From Rhizohabitans arisaemae (GTDB taxonomy: Bacteria; Actinomycetota; Actinomycetes; Streptosporangiales; Streptosporangiaceae): a stretch of DNA of 64,000 bases. Positions 26,975 to 35,057 of this stretch are shown one piece after another. The position numbers and the translations under genes are program-made. The DNA lies in contig NZ_BLRH01000009.1 in NCBI RefSeq assembly GCF_025996515.1, positions 620,001 through 684,000 on the forward strand. Direction: 5' to 3'. The stretch's first letter is position 1. Every line of letters starts with the position of its first letter. Under the pieces are notes generated by a model. That model saw nothing but the letters and a program-made list of their open reading frames with translations, was not told the DNA's origin and searched no databases.

Positions 26975-27895
26975 TCAGCGGCACTCGTCCAGGGCGGAGT
27001 GTTCCCGCCGCAGGGTGGGCTGCTCGGCGCTGAGGTCGGCGAGGAGTTGCAGAGCCGCCGCGGACGGGGAGTCCGGGGTCGCGGTGAACACCGCCAGGCG
27101 CTGGCCTTCGTCGGCGGACAGGTCCATGATCTCGTTGTTCAGGGTCAGGGCACCCACCACCGGGTGCTGGAAGTCGCGGGTGTAGTGGGTGACGCAGGTG
27201 TGGACGGGGTGGGCGGCCCACAGCGCGGCGAACTCGGGGCTTTTCAGGGTGAGTTCGCCGATGAGTTCGGTCAGTTCGGGGTCGTCGGGGCGGCGGGCGG
27301 CGGTGATCCGCAGGTCGGCGACGGTGTCGCGGGCTTTGCCCCGCCAGTCGGGGTACAGCTCGCGGGTGTGCGGGTCGAGGAAGACCAGGCGCGCGACGTT
27401 GGGCCGCATGCGGGGCTGTTCGGGAGCCTCGTACGGCAGGTGCCCGGCGAGGAGCACGTGGGCCGTACGGTTCCAGGCGAGAATGTCGCAGCTTCTGCCG
27501 AGGGCCACCGCGGGGGTGTCGCCGAACGCGTCGATCACCAGCCGTATCCCGGCGCGCAACCGTTCAGGGCGGGGGCGCCGAGGGGCTCTCTGCTGGTGGC
27601 GGGCGAGGCTGTGCAGGTGGATCCGTTCGGCTTCGTCGAGCCGGAGAACGGCCGCGATCGCGTTGAGTACGGCGTCGGAGGCGTTGGGGCTCTGGCCTTG
27701 TTCGAGGCGTGTGTAGTATCCGGCGCTGACCCCGGCGAGGTGGGCCAGTTCTTCCCGGCGCAGGCCGGGGACGCGCCGCCGGCTGCCGTAGTCGGGCAGG
27801 CCGACGTCTTCGGGCCGTAACCGGGCACGCCGGGTGCGCAGGAATTCACCGAGTTCGGTACGCCGCTCCATGGAAGCAAGAATGCCGTGTTTCAT
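26975..27895 (-). CDS. XRE-family regulator with MmyB-like ligand domain
   Basis: 306 aa from the ATG at 27895, which has AGGAAG upstream; an ATG at 27871 (MERRTELGEF) has none. Helix-turn-helix: LGEFLRTRRARL, then VPGLRREELAHLAGVSAGYY. The C-terminal part (from about 115) has the pattern AWNRTAH, FLDPHTRELYPDW and the HPVVGALTL block of the MmyB-like/PAS-type domain. These proteins are common local repressors that bind a lipid-like ligand. A CACCTG-T-CAGGTG palindrome lies 15 bp ahead of its start, in the region shared with the divergent MFS exporter, which is the likely target. Confidence 0.9.
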   Translation of the reverse strand: MKHGILASMERRTELGEFLRTRRARLRPEDVGLPDYGSRRRVPGLRREELAHLAGVSAGYYTRLEQGQSPNASDAVLNAIAAVLRLDEAERIHLHSLARHQQRAPRRPRPERLRAGIRLVIDAFGDTPAVALGRSCDILAWNRTAHVLLAGHLPYEAPEQPRMRPNVARLVFLDPHTRELYPDWRGKARDTVADLRITAARRPDDPELTELIGELTLKSPEFAALWAAHPVHTCVTHYTRDFQHPVVGALTLNNEIMDLSADEGQRLAVFTATPDSPSAAALQLLADLSAEQPTLRREHSALDECR

Positions 27896-27909
27896 CACAT
27901 TCTTCCTGC

Positions 27910-27922
27910 ACCTGTCAGGTGT
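27910..27922. promoter_or_regulatory. Candidate XRE operator palindrome
   Basis: A perfect CACCTG-T-CAGGTG palindrome, 15 bp upstream of the XRE regulator start and about 120 bp from the MFS start. Its position suits autorepression and control of the divergent exporter. Confidence 0.6.
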
Positions 27923-28041
27923 AGGCACGGCAGGGATACCTCCGGCAGAGGGCTGGGTGGCATCGGCCGTACGCCACACAGTTGGTGCCGTACGCGCCGC
28001 AACCTCGCGTACGTCCATCGATTCCTTGTGAGGCGTATCCC

Positions 28042-29469
28042 ATGGTCGCAACCGATATCCGGCCCGCGGACGGAAACAGGCTCGGGCTCAGCGGGTGGCT
28101 GATCCTGGCCACACTGTGCGGCGCCACGTTCATGGCCGGCCTGGACTTCTCGATCGTGACCGTGGCGCTGCCGGAGATCGGGCGCGATCTGGGTTTCGCG
28201 AGCACCGGGTCGCTGCAGTGGGTGGCCACGGCCTGCCTGCTGCCGACGGCGAGCCTGCTGCCCCTGTTCAGCCGGGTCGCCGATATCGTCGGCCGACGTC
28301 GGCTGTTCATCGCCGGTGTCGCCCTGTTCACCGTGTTCTCGCTGATCGCGGGGCTGGCGACGGGTCCGGCAATGTTGATCGCGGCCCGGGTCGGTCAGGG
28401 CGTGGCGGCCGCCATGATCGCACCGACCGCCATCGCGCTGATGACGACGGTGTTCCCGGAGGGGCCGCGGCGGACGAAGGCGCTGGGCGTCAACGGCGCG
28501 GTGCTGTCGCTGGGGTTCGTGCTCGGCACCCTCGGCGGCGGCGTGATCACCAGTGGCCTGAACTGGCGCTGGACCATGCTCATCCTGGTCTTCATCGGCG
28601 CACTGGTGCTGCTCGGCACAATCACGCTGCCCAGGACCGGCACGCGCTCGGCCGCCCGGCTCGACATCCCGGGCGCCCTGCTGTCCGGTGTCGGCCTCTT
28701 CGCCCTGGTGTACGGGATCTCCACCGGTGCCGAGGCCGGGTGGGGCAACCCGGTCACCTTGGGCTCCCTGGCCCTGGCCGTGGTGTGCGTCGGTGTGTTC
28801 CTGCAGGTGGAGCGGCGGCATGCCGCTCCGCTGATCCCACTCCGAGTACTGAACCGGCCGACGGTGAAATGGGGTGGGCTGATCGGGTTCATCACGCTCG
28901 GCATGTGCGGCGGCACCACGGTTCTGCTCAGCCTGTACATGCAGGATGTCCTGCGCTACTCACCGCTGGCGACCGGCGCGGGTTTCCTCGCCGAAGGCGT
29001 CATGGCGCTAATCGCCGGCATGCTCGCCGCCCGGCTGATCACCATGTGGGGCACGGTGGGCACCATGACCGTCGGCCTGGTGGTGCAGGGGCTGAGTACC
29101 GCTGCGATGGTCCTGCTGCCCGAGGAGGGCGGCTTGGCGCTGCTGCTGACGACCTCCGGTGCCATGGGTTTCGGGCATGTGCTGACCGTGGTCGCGTTCA
29201 TCACCACGATGACGTCGGGGCTGCGGGACGACGAGCAGGGTGTCGCCGCCGGACTGTCGCAGCTGCCGCAGTTCGTCGCCGGGGTCGGAACCGCAGGGCT
29301 GGCGGCCGTCGCCACCATGCGCACCGAGGCCCTCTCCGGGACGACGACCTCCACGGCCACCATGCTGGGCGGACTCCACACGGCGATGCTCACCGCGGGG
29401 ATCGTCTGCCTGGTCGGCGCCGCTCTCGCCCTGGTGTTCCTCCGCCGCCCGGCAGCCGAGACCGCCTGA
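28042..29469 (+). CDS. MFS drug exporter, DHA2 (14-helix) family
   Basis: 475 aa from the ATG at 28042 (GAGG 8 bp upstream). About 14 membrane helices, with the first-helix motif FMAGLDFSIVTVALPEIGRDL and the DHA2 motif A loop SRVADIVGRRRLF. These proton-driven pumps export drugs and antibiotics. It is divergent from the XRE regulator at 27895, the classical layout of an inducible efflux pair. It is followed by an imperfect repeat region, not by another gene of the operon. Confidence 0.92.
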   Translation: MVATDIRPADGNRLGLSGWLILATLCGATFMAGLDFSIVTVALPEIGRDLGFASTGSLQWVATACLLPTASLLPLFSRVADIVGRRRLFIAGVALFTVFSLIAGLATGPAMLIAARVGQGVAAAMIAPTAIALMTTVFPEGPRRTKALGVNGAVLSLGFVLGTLGGGVITSGLNWRWTMLILVFIGALVLLGTITLPRTGTRSAARLDIPGALLSGVGLFALVYGISTGAEAGWGNPVTLGSLALAVVCVGVFLQVERRHAAPLIPLRVLNRPTVKWGGLIGFITLGMCGGTTVLLSLYMQDVLRYSPLATGAGFLAEGVMALIAGMLAARLITMWGTVGTMTVGLVVQGLSTAAMVLLPEEGGLALLLTTSGAMGFGHVLTVVAFITTMTSGLRDDEQGVAAGLSQLPQFVAGVGTAGLAAVATMRTEALSGTTTSTATMLGGLHTAMLTAGIVCLVGAALALVFLRRPAAETA

Positions 29470-29780
29470 CCGCCGCCACCGGGAACCCCCCAAAGCCGGA
29501 GACCGCCCCTGGGGGCGAGTTGTCAGAGGCGGCGAAGGATGCGGTCGGACGAGCCCGGTCGGCCGTACCTCCGCAGGCGGCCCCGAGGAGCCCGTGCAAT
29601 CGCGAACCGCCGTACCAACCACACGCCACCCACTCCCCTAAGCCGGCAACCGTCCCGCAGTGCGAGTCGTCGGAGCCGACGAAGGATGAGGCCGTACCCG
29701 ATCACGCCGGGCCGGAGCTCGGCGACGGCGTCCCGGGGAATCCGTACGGCATCGCGGGCTTCGCCGTACGTCGGTGGGCG
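29470..29780. other. Intergenic region with imperfect 60-bp direct repeat
   Basis: About 310 bp between convergent genes. A segment at 29492-29551 is repeated imperfectly at 29640-29699; both contain AAGCCGG, GCGAGT and CGAAGGATG blocks in the same order. No coding frame is supported. Confidence 0.55.
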
Positions 29781-31247
29781 TCATGCGCCGGGGTGCGAAA
29801 GCTGACGGACGGCCTGCGTCGCTTCGTGGCCTTGGGGATCGGGGGCCGGGGTCAGGCCACGGGTGATGCGGTGGCGGGTGGCGATGAAGGCGAACGCGAA
29901 GGCGAGGGCCAGGGTGCCGAGGGCGAGGTAGTAGACCTGGTCGGGGAGGACGGTGGTGAGCCGGACGGCTTGGCTGGCCAGGCCGGCCCCGAGGGCGCAG
30001 AACAGCCACCAGAGGCCGATGATCTGAGCCTGGTAGGCGGGTGGGGCGACTTCGGCGGCGGCGCTGATGCCGACCGCGGCGATGATGAGTTCGGCGCAGG
30101 CGTGCATGAAGTAGACGGTGAGCAGCCAGAGCGGGGAGACCTTGGCCCCGTCCGCCGCCAACGCCGCCGCGCCGGCCATCACCAGGAAGCTGGCGCCGAC
30201 GAGGAGGAGTCCGGCGGCGAACTTGGCGGGGACACCGAGCCGTTCCCCGTACCGGCGCCAGCGGAGGGCGAAGATCGGGGCGATCGCCAGGATGAACAGC
30301 GGGGTGGCGGATTGGAGCCAGCTGGCGGGGACGGCGAAGCCGAACAGGTCGCGTTCGGTGGAGTGCAGGGCGAACAGGTTGAGCAGTGAGCCGTCCTGCC
30401 CGGCGATCATCCAGAAGACGCTCGCGCCGAGCAGCAGCCACAGGAACACGGTGATCCGCCTGCGGTCGGTTTCAGCCTGAGCTCGTCGCACAAACGTGAA
30501 AGCCGTGAACGGCACGATCAACGAGATCAGCCCGACCAGGACGATGGCATGCTGGGCGGTGAGGGCGATCCCGGCCGACACCACCAGAACAAGGCCGAGA
30601 ACGGCCGCCGTGGCGGCGACGCGCCGCTGCCGGGGTGTCGCGGGGCGGACGACCCGCCCGATGCCGGGGGCGAAGTGACGGCTCCCGGCCCAGTACTGGA
30701 GGACCCCGAAAGCCATGGCGCACGCGGCGGCCGCGAAGCCCAGGTGCCAGTCGACGCGTTCGCCGAGGAAGCCGACAACCAGCGGGGAGATGAGCGCGCT
30801 GACCTGGATGCCGACGTAGAACATGGAGATCCCGGCTTCGCGGCCGGCCCGGTCGGTGCCGTAGTGCAGGTTGAGCATCGTGGTCATGTTCGGCTTGATC
30901 AGCGCGGTGCCGATCGAGACGCCGAGCAGGCCGGGGAAGGTGGTCACCGTGGTGGGCAGGGCCATGAGGGTGTAGCCGAGGGTGACCGTGATCCCGCCCC
31001 ACAGGGTGGCCAGGCGGGGCCCGAACAGGCGGTCCCCCGCCCAGCCCCCGGCCATGGAGAGCATGAAGGTGACCGCGAGGTAGACGCCGAGCAGGGCGGC
31101 GGCCTCGGCCCGCGGCAGGCCGAGGCCGCCTTCGGAGACGGGGGCGGCCGCGTAGAGGACGAGGATCGCCAGCAGGCCGTAGAAGCCGAAGCGTTCCCAC
31201 AGGTCGGTCAGGAAGAGCGTGGAGAACCATTTCGATCGCGCGGCCAC
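29781..31247 (-). CDS. POT-family proton:oligopeptide symporter
   Basis: 488 aa from a GTG with GAGGAGG just upstream. The POT signature lies in the first helix (LTDLWERFGFYGLLAILVLY), and the second in FYVGIQVSALISPLVVGFLG. About 12-14 helices. It imports di- and tripeptides with protons. It starts 17 bp after the AccDA gene on the same strand, so it may be co-transcribed with the second polyketide block; in that setting it might move a peptide-like or aromatic product, but that is inference. Confidence 0.88.
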   Translation of the reverse strand: MAARSKWFSTLFLTDLWERFGFYGLLAILVLYAAAPVSEGGLGLPRAEAAALLGVYLAVTFMLSMAGGWAGDRLFGPRLATLWGGITVTLGYTLMALPTTVTTFPGLLGVSIGTALIKPNMTTMLNLHYGTDRAGREAGISMFYVGIQVSALISPLVVGFLGERVDWHLGFAAAACAMAFGVLQYWAGSRHFAPGIGRVVRPATPRQRRVAATAAVLGLVLVVSAGIALTAQHAIVLVGLISLIVPFTAFTFVRRAQAETDRRRITVFLWLLLGASVFWMIAGQDGSLLNLFALHSTERDLFGFAVPASWLQSATPLFILAIAPIFALRWRRYGERLGVPAKFAAGLLLVGASFLVMAGAAALAADGAKVSPLWLLTVYFMHACAELIIAAVGISAAAEVAPPAYQAQIIGLWWLFCALGAGLASQAVRLTTVLPDQVYYLALGTLALAFAFAFIATRHRITRGLTPAPDPQGHEATQAVRQLSHPGA

Positions 31248-31264
31248 CGCGCCTCCTCAAAAGA

Positions 31265-32914
31265 TCAGGCCGGTGCGAGGCCGTACCGGCGGAACCTGTC
31301 TCTGCGTGCCTCGACCAGTTCGGTCCCCCGCAGGGGCGTGAGCTCGCCGAGGATTCCGATGAGCGCGTCCCGGAGCAGCTCCGCCGTACCGCCGGGGTCC
31401 TCGTGGGCGCCGCCGGGCGGCTCGGGCACGACGGCGTCGATCACCCCGAGGGCGAGCAGGTCGCGGGTGGTGAGGCGGAGCGCGCCGGCCGCCTGGGGGG
31501 CCGCGGCCGCGTCCTTCCACAGGATGGCCGCGCAGCCTTCGGGGCTGATCACCGAGTAGACGGCGCCGCTGAGCGCCAGCACCCGGTCGGCGACGCCGAG
31601 CGCGAGCGCGCCACCGCTGCCGCCCTCGCCGGTGATCACCGAGACGATGGGTACGGGCAGCGCCGACATGAGCCGGATGCTCTCGGCGATCGCGACGGCC
31701 TGCCCGTTCTCCTCGGCCTCGATGCCGGGGTAGGCGCCGGGGGTGTCGATCAGCGTGACGACGGGGACGCCGAGTTTGGCGGCGAGCCGCATCAGCCGTG
31801 CCGATTTGCGGTATCCGGCAGGGGTCGCCATGCCGAAGTTCCGTTTCGCCCGGTCGGCCGTACGGTGCCCCTTCTCGTGCCCGATGAGCATGACGGGCAC
31901 CCCGCCGAGCCGGCCGAGGCCGCCGACGATCGCCGGGCAGTCGGCCGCCAGCCGGTCGCCGTGCAGCTCCTGGAAGCCTTCCAGCAGGTAGCCGATGTAG
32001 TCCAGGGTCGTCGGCCGGTCGACGTGCCGGGCCAGCCGGACCGTCTCCCAGGCGTCTCGGGGCGGCAGCTCGTCACCGGTCCTGATCAGCGTGTACGGCC
32101 GTTCCGGCGGGGTCGCCGGAACCGTCGCGGCGAGCAGCCGGGACAGGGTGCCGCGGAGCGCGCCCCGGGACACCACCCCGTCGACGAGACCGCGGGCGGC
32201 GAGGAACTCGGCGGTCTGGAAACCCTCGGGCAGCCGCTGCCGGATCGTCTGCTCGATCACCCGCCGCCCGGCGAAACCCAGCCGCGCGCCCGGCTCGGCC
32301 AGGATGACGTCGGAGAGGGTGGCGAACGAGGCGGCGACGCCGCCGTACGTCGGATCGGTGATCAGCGAGATCGTGAGGATCCCGGCCTCGTCCAGGCGGC
32401 CCATCGCCTGGCTGGTCTTGGCCATCTGCAGCAGGGCGAGCGCGCCCTCCTGCATCCGGGCGCCGCCCGAGGCGGTCACCAGCAGCAGCGGGATCCGTTC
32501 CCGGAGCGAGGTCTCCATCGCCTCGGTGAGCCGCTCCCCGGCCAGGCTGCCCATGCTGCCGCCGAAGAAGCGGAAGTCCATCACCGCCGCGACCACCGGA
32601 TGCCCGTGTACGGTCCCCCGGACGCCGACCACCGCGTCCTCCAGGCCGGTGGCCCGCCGCGCCGCCGCCAGGCTCTCCGGGTACGGCCGCCGGTCCAGGA
32701 ACGCGAGCGGATCCTCGGCGACGGCGGCGCCGCCGGTCAGCGGCACCGCCCCCTCGTCGAGGAGCCGTTCGATCCGCTCCGGCGCGGTGAGCCGACCGTG
32801 CAGCCCGCAGTCGGGGCACACGTTGAGGTCACGCCGGTACCGCTTCCCGTACACGGTTCCGCCGCAGCCGGCGCAGCGGAGCCACTCGGGGGCGGGTTCG
32901 GTCTGCACGGTCAT
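31265..32914 (-). CDS. Acetyl-CoA carboxylase carboxyltransferase, fused beta-alpha (AccD-AccA)
   Basis: 549 aa. The N-terminal half is AccD-like with a Cys4 zinc ribbon (CAGC at about 14-17, CPDC at 33-36) and the [16 protein letters not shown] and [11 protein letters not shown] blocks. The C-terminal half is AccA-like with [26 protein letters not shown] and IDTPGAYPG. Together they form the complete carboxyltransferase that makes malonyl-CoA from acetyl-CoA and carboxybiotin. Fused forms with this layout are often found in aromatic type II PKS clusters, where they boost extender supply. No biotin carboxylase or BCCP is in the window. It overlaps the dehydrogenase upstream by 4 bp. Confidence 0.93.
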   Translation of the reverse strand: MTVQTEPAPEWLRCAGCGGTVYGKRYRRDLNVCPDCGLHGRLTAPERIERLLDEGAVPLTGGAAVAEDPLAFLDRRPYPESLAAARRATGLEDAVVGVRGTVHGHPVVAAVMDFRFFGGSMGSLAGERLTEAMETSLRERIPLLLVTASGGARMQEGALALLQMAKTSQAMGRLDEAGILTISLITDPTYGGVAASFATLSDVILAEPGARLGFAGRRVIEQTIRQRLPEGFQTAEFLAARGLVDGVVSRGALRGTLSRLLAATVPATPPERPYTLIRTGDELPPRDAWETVRLARHVDRPTTLDYIGYLLEGFQELHGDRLAADCPAIVGGLGRLGGVPVMLIGHEKGHRTADRAKRNFGMATPAGYRKSARLMRLAAKLGVPVVTLIDTPGAYPGIEAEENGQAVAIAESIRLMSALPVPIVSVITGEGGSGGALALGVADRVLALSGAVYSVISPEGCAAILWKDAAAAPQAAGALRLTTRDLLALGVIDAVVPEPPGGAHEDPGGTAELLRDALIGILGELTPLRGTELVEARRDRFRRYGLAPA

Positions 32915-33795
32915 CGCGGTGACCCGGGGGGGATCTCGACGACGACCGCGGCGTCCTTGTCGCCCCGGCCCGCGGCGACCGCGTCGCCGAAGCGGCGGGC
33001 GGCCCGCTCGGTCAGCGGCAGGCTCAGCCCGCCGAGTTCGGCGTCGGCGACGGCGAGCCCCAGGTCTTTGGCCATGAGCCTGGCCCGGAACCCGGCCGGT
33101 TCGTATCTGCGGGTCCGCATGAACTCGGCGCGGAAGTTGAGTACGGGCGACCGCCAGCCGCTCTTCTCCACCGCGGTGAGCAGCAGCTCACGGTCGATCC
33201 CGGCCTGCTCGGCGTAGGCGACGGCTTCGGCCAGGCCGGCGGTCTGCAGGCCGAGCAGGAGGTTGAAGGAGAGTTTCATCGCGGTGGCGCGGCCGGTCGG
33301 GCCCAGGTGCAGGGTGCCGTGCCGGCCCATCGCGGCGAGCACGTCCGCGACGTCGGCCACGTCGCCGGACTCCCCGGCGGCGAAAATGCGGAGTTCGCCG
33401 AGGCGGGCCATCTGCGGGTTGCCGATGACGCAGGCCTCGACCCGGCGGACGCCGATCGCGGCGAGCCGCTGCGCGGCGCGGCGCGCGTAGGTGGGTGAGA
33501 CGGTGGAGAGTTCCACGATCACGGTCCCGGGTTTGAGGACCCGCGCCATCCGCCCGAACAGGATCTCCTCGACGGCGTCCTCGTCGCTCAGGCTGAGCAG
33601 CACCACGTCGGCGCTGGCGGCCGCCTCCTCGGCGGTGGCCGCGCCGGTCGCGCCGGCTTGGACCAGGCTTTTCGCCTTCTCCGCGGTGCGGTTGTAGACG
33701 GTGGTCGGGTATCCGGCGTCGAGCAGCCGCCGGGCCACTCCCCCGCCGATGCCGCCGAGCCCGACGACGGCGAGCTTCCTGTGTCGCTGTTCCAT
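32911..33795 (-). CDS. NAD(P)-dependent beta-hydroxyacid-dehydrogenase-like protein
   Basis: 294 aa. The Rossmann fold starts with [20 protein letters not shown] (residues 13-32) and [25 protein letters not shown] (about 165-178) carries the Lys that is catalytic in 3-hydroxyisobutyrate dehydrogenases. Its partners by overlap are AccDA (ATGA at 32911) and, 5 bp away, the SchA/CurD gene, so it belongs to the polyketide operon and probably reduces a keto or imine group of the product or a precursor. Which one is unknown. Confidence 0.8.
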   Translation of the reverse strand: MEQRHRKLAVVGLGGIGGGVARRLLDAGYPTTVYNRTAEKAKSLVQAGATGAATAEEAAASADVVLLSLSDEDAVEEILFGRMARVLKPGTVIVELSTVSPTYARRAAQRLAAIGVRRVEACVIGNPQMARLGELRIFAAGESGDVADVADVLAAMGRHGTLHLGPTGRATAMKLSFNLLLGLQTAGLAEAVAYAEQAGIDRELLLTAVEKSGWRSPVLNFRAEFMRTRRYEPAGFRARLMAKDLGLAVADAELGGLSLPLTERAARRFGDAVAAGRGDKDAAVVVEIPPGSPR

Positions 33796-33800
33796 CGCGG

Positions 33801-34178
33801 TCAGCCGTTCGGGTGGGTGTCGGCGGACAGCTGGGAGACGCAGCGCATGGTGGCGTCCCGGAAGTAGGCGCCGAACGCCTCGGGGCTGCCGGTGTCCCGC
33901 TGCACGGCGAGGTAGGGGGCGAGCTTCTCCTCGATGACGTGCACGCCCTTCTGGGTCGCCATCTTCCTGGCGATGGAGGGAAAGTCCCCCTCGTAGTGGA
34001 TGACCCGCACCATGACGTCGTCCTTGATGAAGACGGCGGTGCCGAGCAGCCGCCCGGCCTCGTTCCCGTCGTCGTCGGTGAGCCGAGGGGTGTCCACCCG
34101 GGTGAAGCCGGCGAAGATCTCGGCGATCTCCTCCTCGTGCCCCGGCTTGACGCGGTAGGTGATAGCGGCGAATGCCAT
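33801..34178 (-). CDS. SchA/CurD-like polyketide protein (WhiE ORFI type)
   Basis: 125 aa. The start ITYRVKPGHEEEIAEIFAGF and later LLGTAVFIKDDVMVRVIHYEG match the SchA/CurD family, so far tied to spore-pigment type II PKS clusters (whiE, cur, sch). The fold is ABM-like, with a C-terminal tail after the barrel. Its start codon shares one base with the SDR stop (TAATG, 34178), so the two are translated together. Its presence here, while the cupin, KS-alpha and cyclase lie at 7.8-9.8 kb, supports a pigment-type cluster whose parts have been separated. Confidence 0.85.
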   Translation of the reverse strand: MAFAAITYRVKPGHEEEIAEIFAGFTRVDTPRLTDDDGNEAGRLLGTAVFIKDDVMVRVIHYEGDFPSIARKMATQKGVHVIEEKLAPYLAVQRDTGSPEAFGAYFRDATMRCVSQLSADTHPNG

Positions 34179-34885
34179 TAGATTCCTCCGTCGACGTTCA
34201 GAGTGGTTCCGGTGATGAAGCGCGCGGCGTCCCCGGCGAGGAAGAGCACCGGGCCGACCACGTCCTCGGGGGTGCCGAGCCTGCGCAGCGCGGTCCGCGC
34301 GATCAGGCCGTCGCGTACCTGCGGCGGGAGCCCGTCCCCGTCCGGGACGACACCGGGGGCGACGGTGTTCACCCGGATCCCGCGGGCGCCGTACTCCTTG
34401 GCGAGGGAGGCGGTGAGCCCGATGAGCGCCGCTTTCGCCGCGCCGTGGTGCGCCGCGCCCGGGCGTCCGCGCAGCGCCCCCGAAGCGCCGATGTTGATCA
34501 CTGAGGCGCCGTCGGCGAGCAGTGGGGAGACTTCGCGCAGGACGAGGAAGCAGGCGGTGAGGTCGACGTCGACGACCCGGCGCCACTCCGCCAGGGGCAG
34601 TTCCCCGAGCGGGGCGCCGCCGTCCACGCCCGCGTTGTTCACCACGACGTCGAGCCCGCCGAGGTGTTTCCCGCATTCTTCGGCGAGCCGCCGTACGTCC
34701 GCCTGGTCGGTGACGTCGGCCCGGACCACGAGCGCGGGATCGAGCCCTTCCGCCGCCGTCGCGTCCCGGTGGTAGCAGGTGACGACCTTCGCCCCGGCCT
34801 GCGTGAACGCGGTGACGAGCGCCCGCCCGATACCCCGGGTCCCCCCGGTGACGAGGACCCGTTTTCCGTCTGGTCTGTGATTCAC
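34178..34885 (-). CDS. SDR-family protein lacking the catalytic Tyr
   Basis: 235 aa. The cofactor site is intact (TGGTRGIG at 13-20, NNAG at 83-86) and Ser135 of the triad is present, but the Tyr of the YxxxK motif is His147 (HGAAK, Lys151); the codon CAC is one change from TAC. The C-terminus GTTLNVDGG is typical. It is close in sequence to the complete SDR at 5642. It may be inactive, use His as acid, or act as a cyclase/dehydratase partner. GTG start with a GGGGG run directly before it. First gene of the block running to 29781. Confidence 0.82.
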   Translation of the reverse strand: MNHRPDGKRVLVTGGTRGIGRALVTAFTQAGAKVVTCYHRDATAAEGLDPALVVRADVTDQADVRRLAEECGKHLGGLDVVVNNAGVDGGAPLGELPLAEWRRVVDVDLTACFLVLREVSPLLADGASVINIGASGALRGRPGAAHHGAAKAALIGLTASLAKEYGARGIRVNTVAPGVVPDGDGLPPQVRDGLIARTALRRLGTPEDVVGPVLFLAGDAARFITGTTLNVDGGI

Positions 34886-34991
34886 CCCCCGATCGTCGAA
34901 GACCGGGCTGGCGCCGAACTGGAGTCCCGCTGGAGTGAGCCGGGCCGCTTCCCGGTCTGCTCCGGTACGGCCGTCCGGGCCCGGAGCGCGG

Positions 34992-35028
34992 GGGCCCGCG
35001 GGGAGCGTGGGTGTCCCCCCGCGGGCCC
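34992..35028 (-). terminator. GC-rich hairpin terminator after PQQ propeller gene
   Basis: GGGCCCGCGGGG (34992-35003) and CCCCGCGGGCCC (35017-35028) pair perfectly over 12 bp with a 13-nt loop, 30 bp past the stop at 35058. It separates the propeller gene from the SDR operon. Confidence 0.8.
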
Positions 35029-35057
35029 GTCGTCCGCAGTGGCCGTATCCGATCAGG

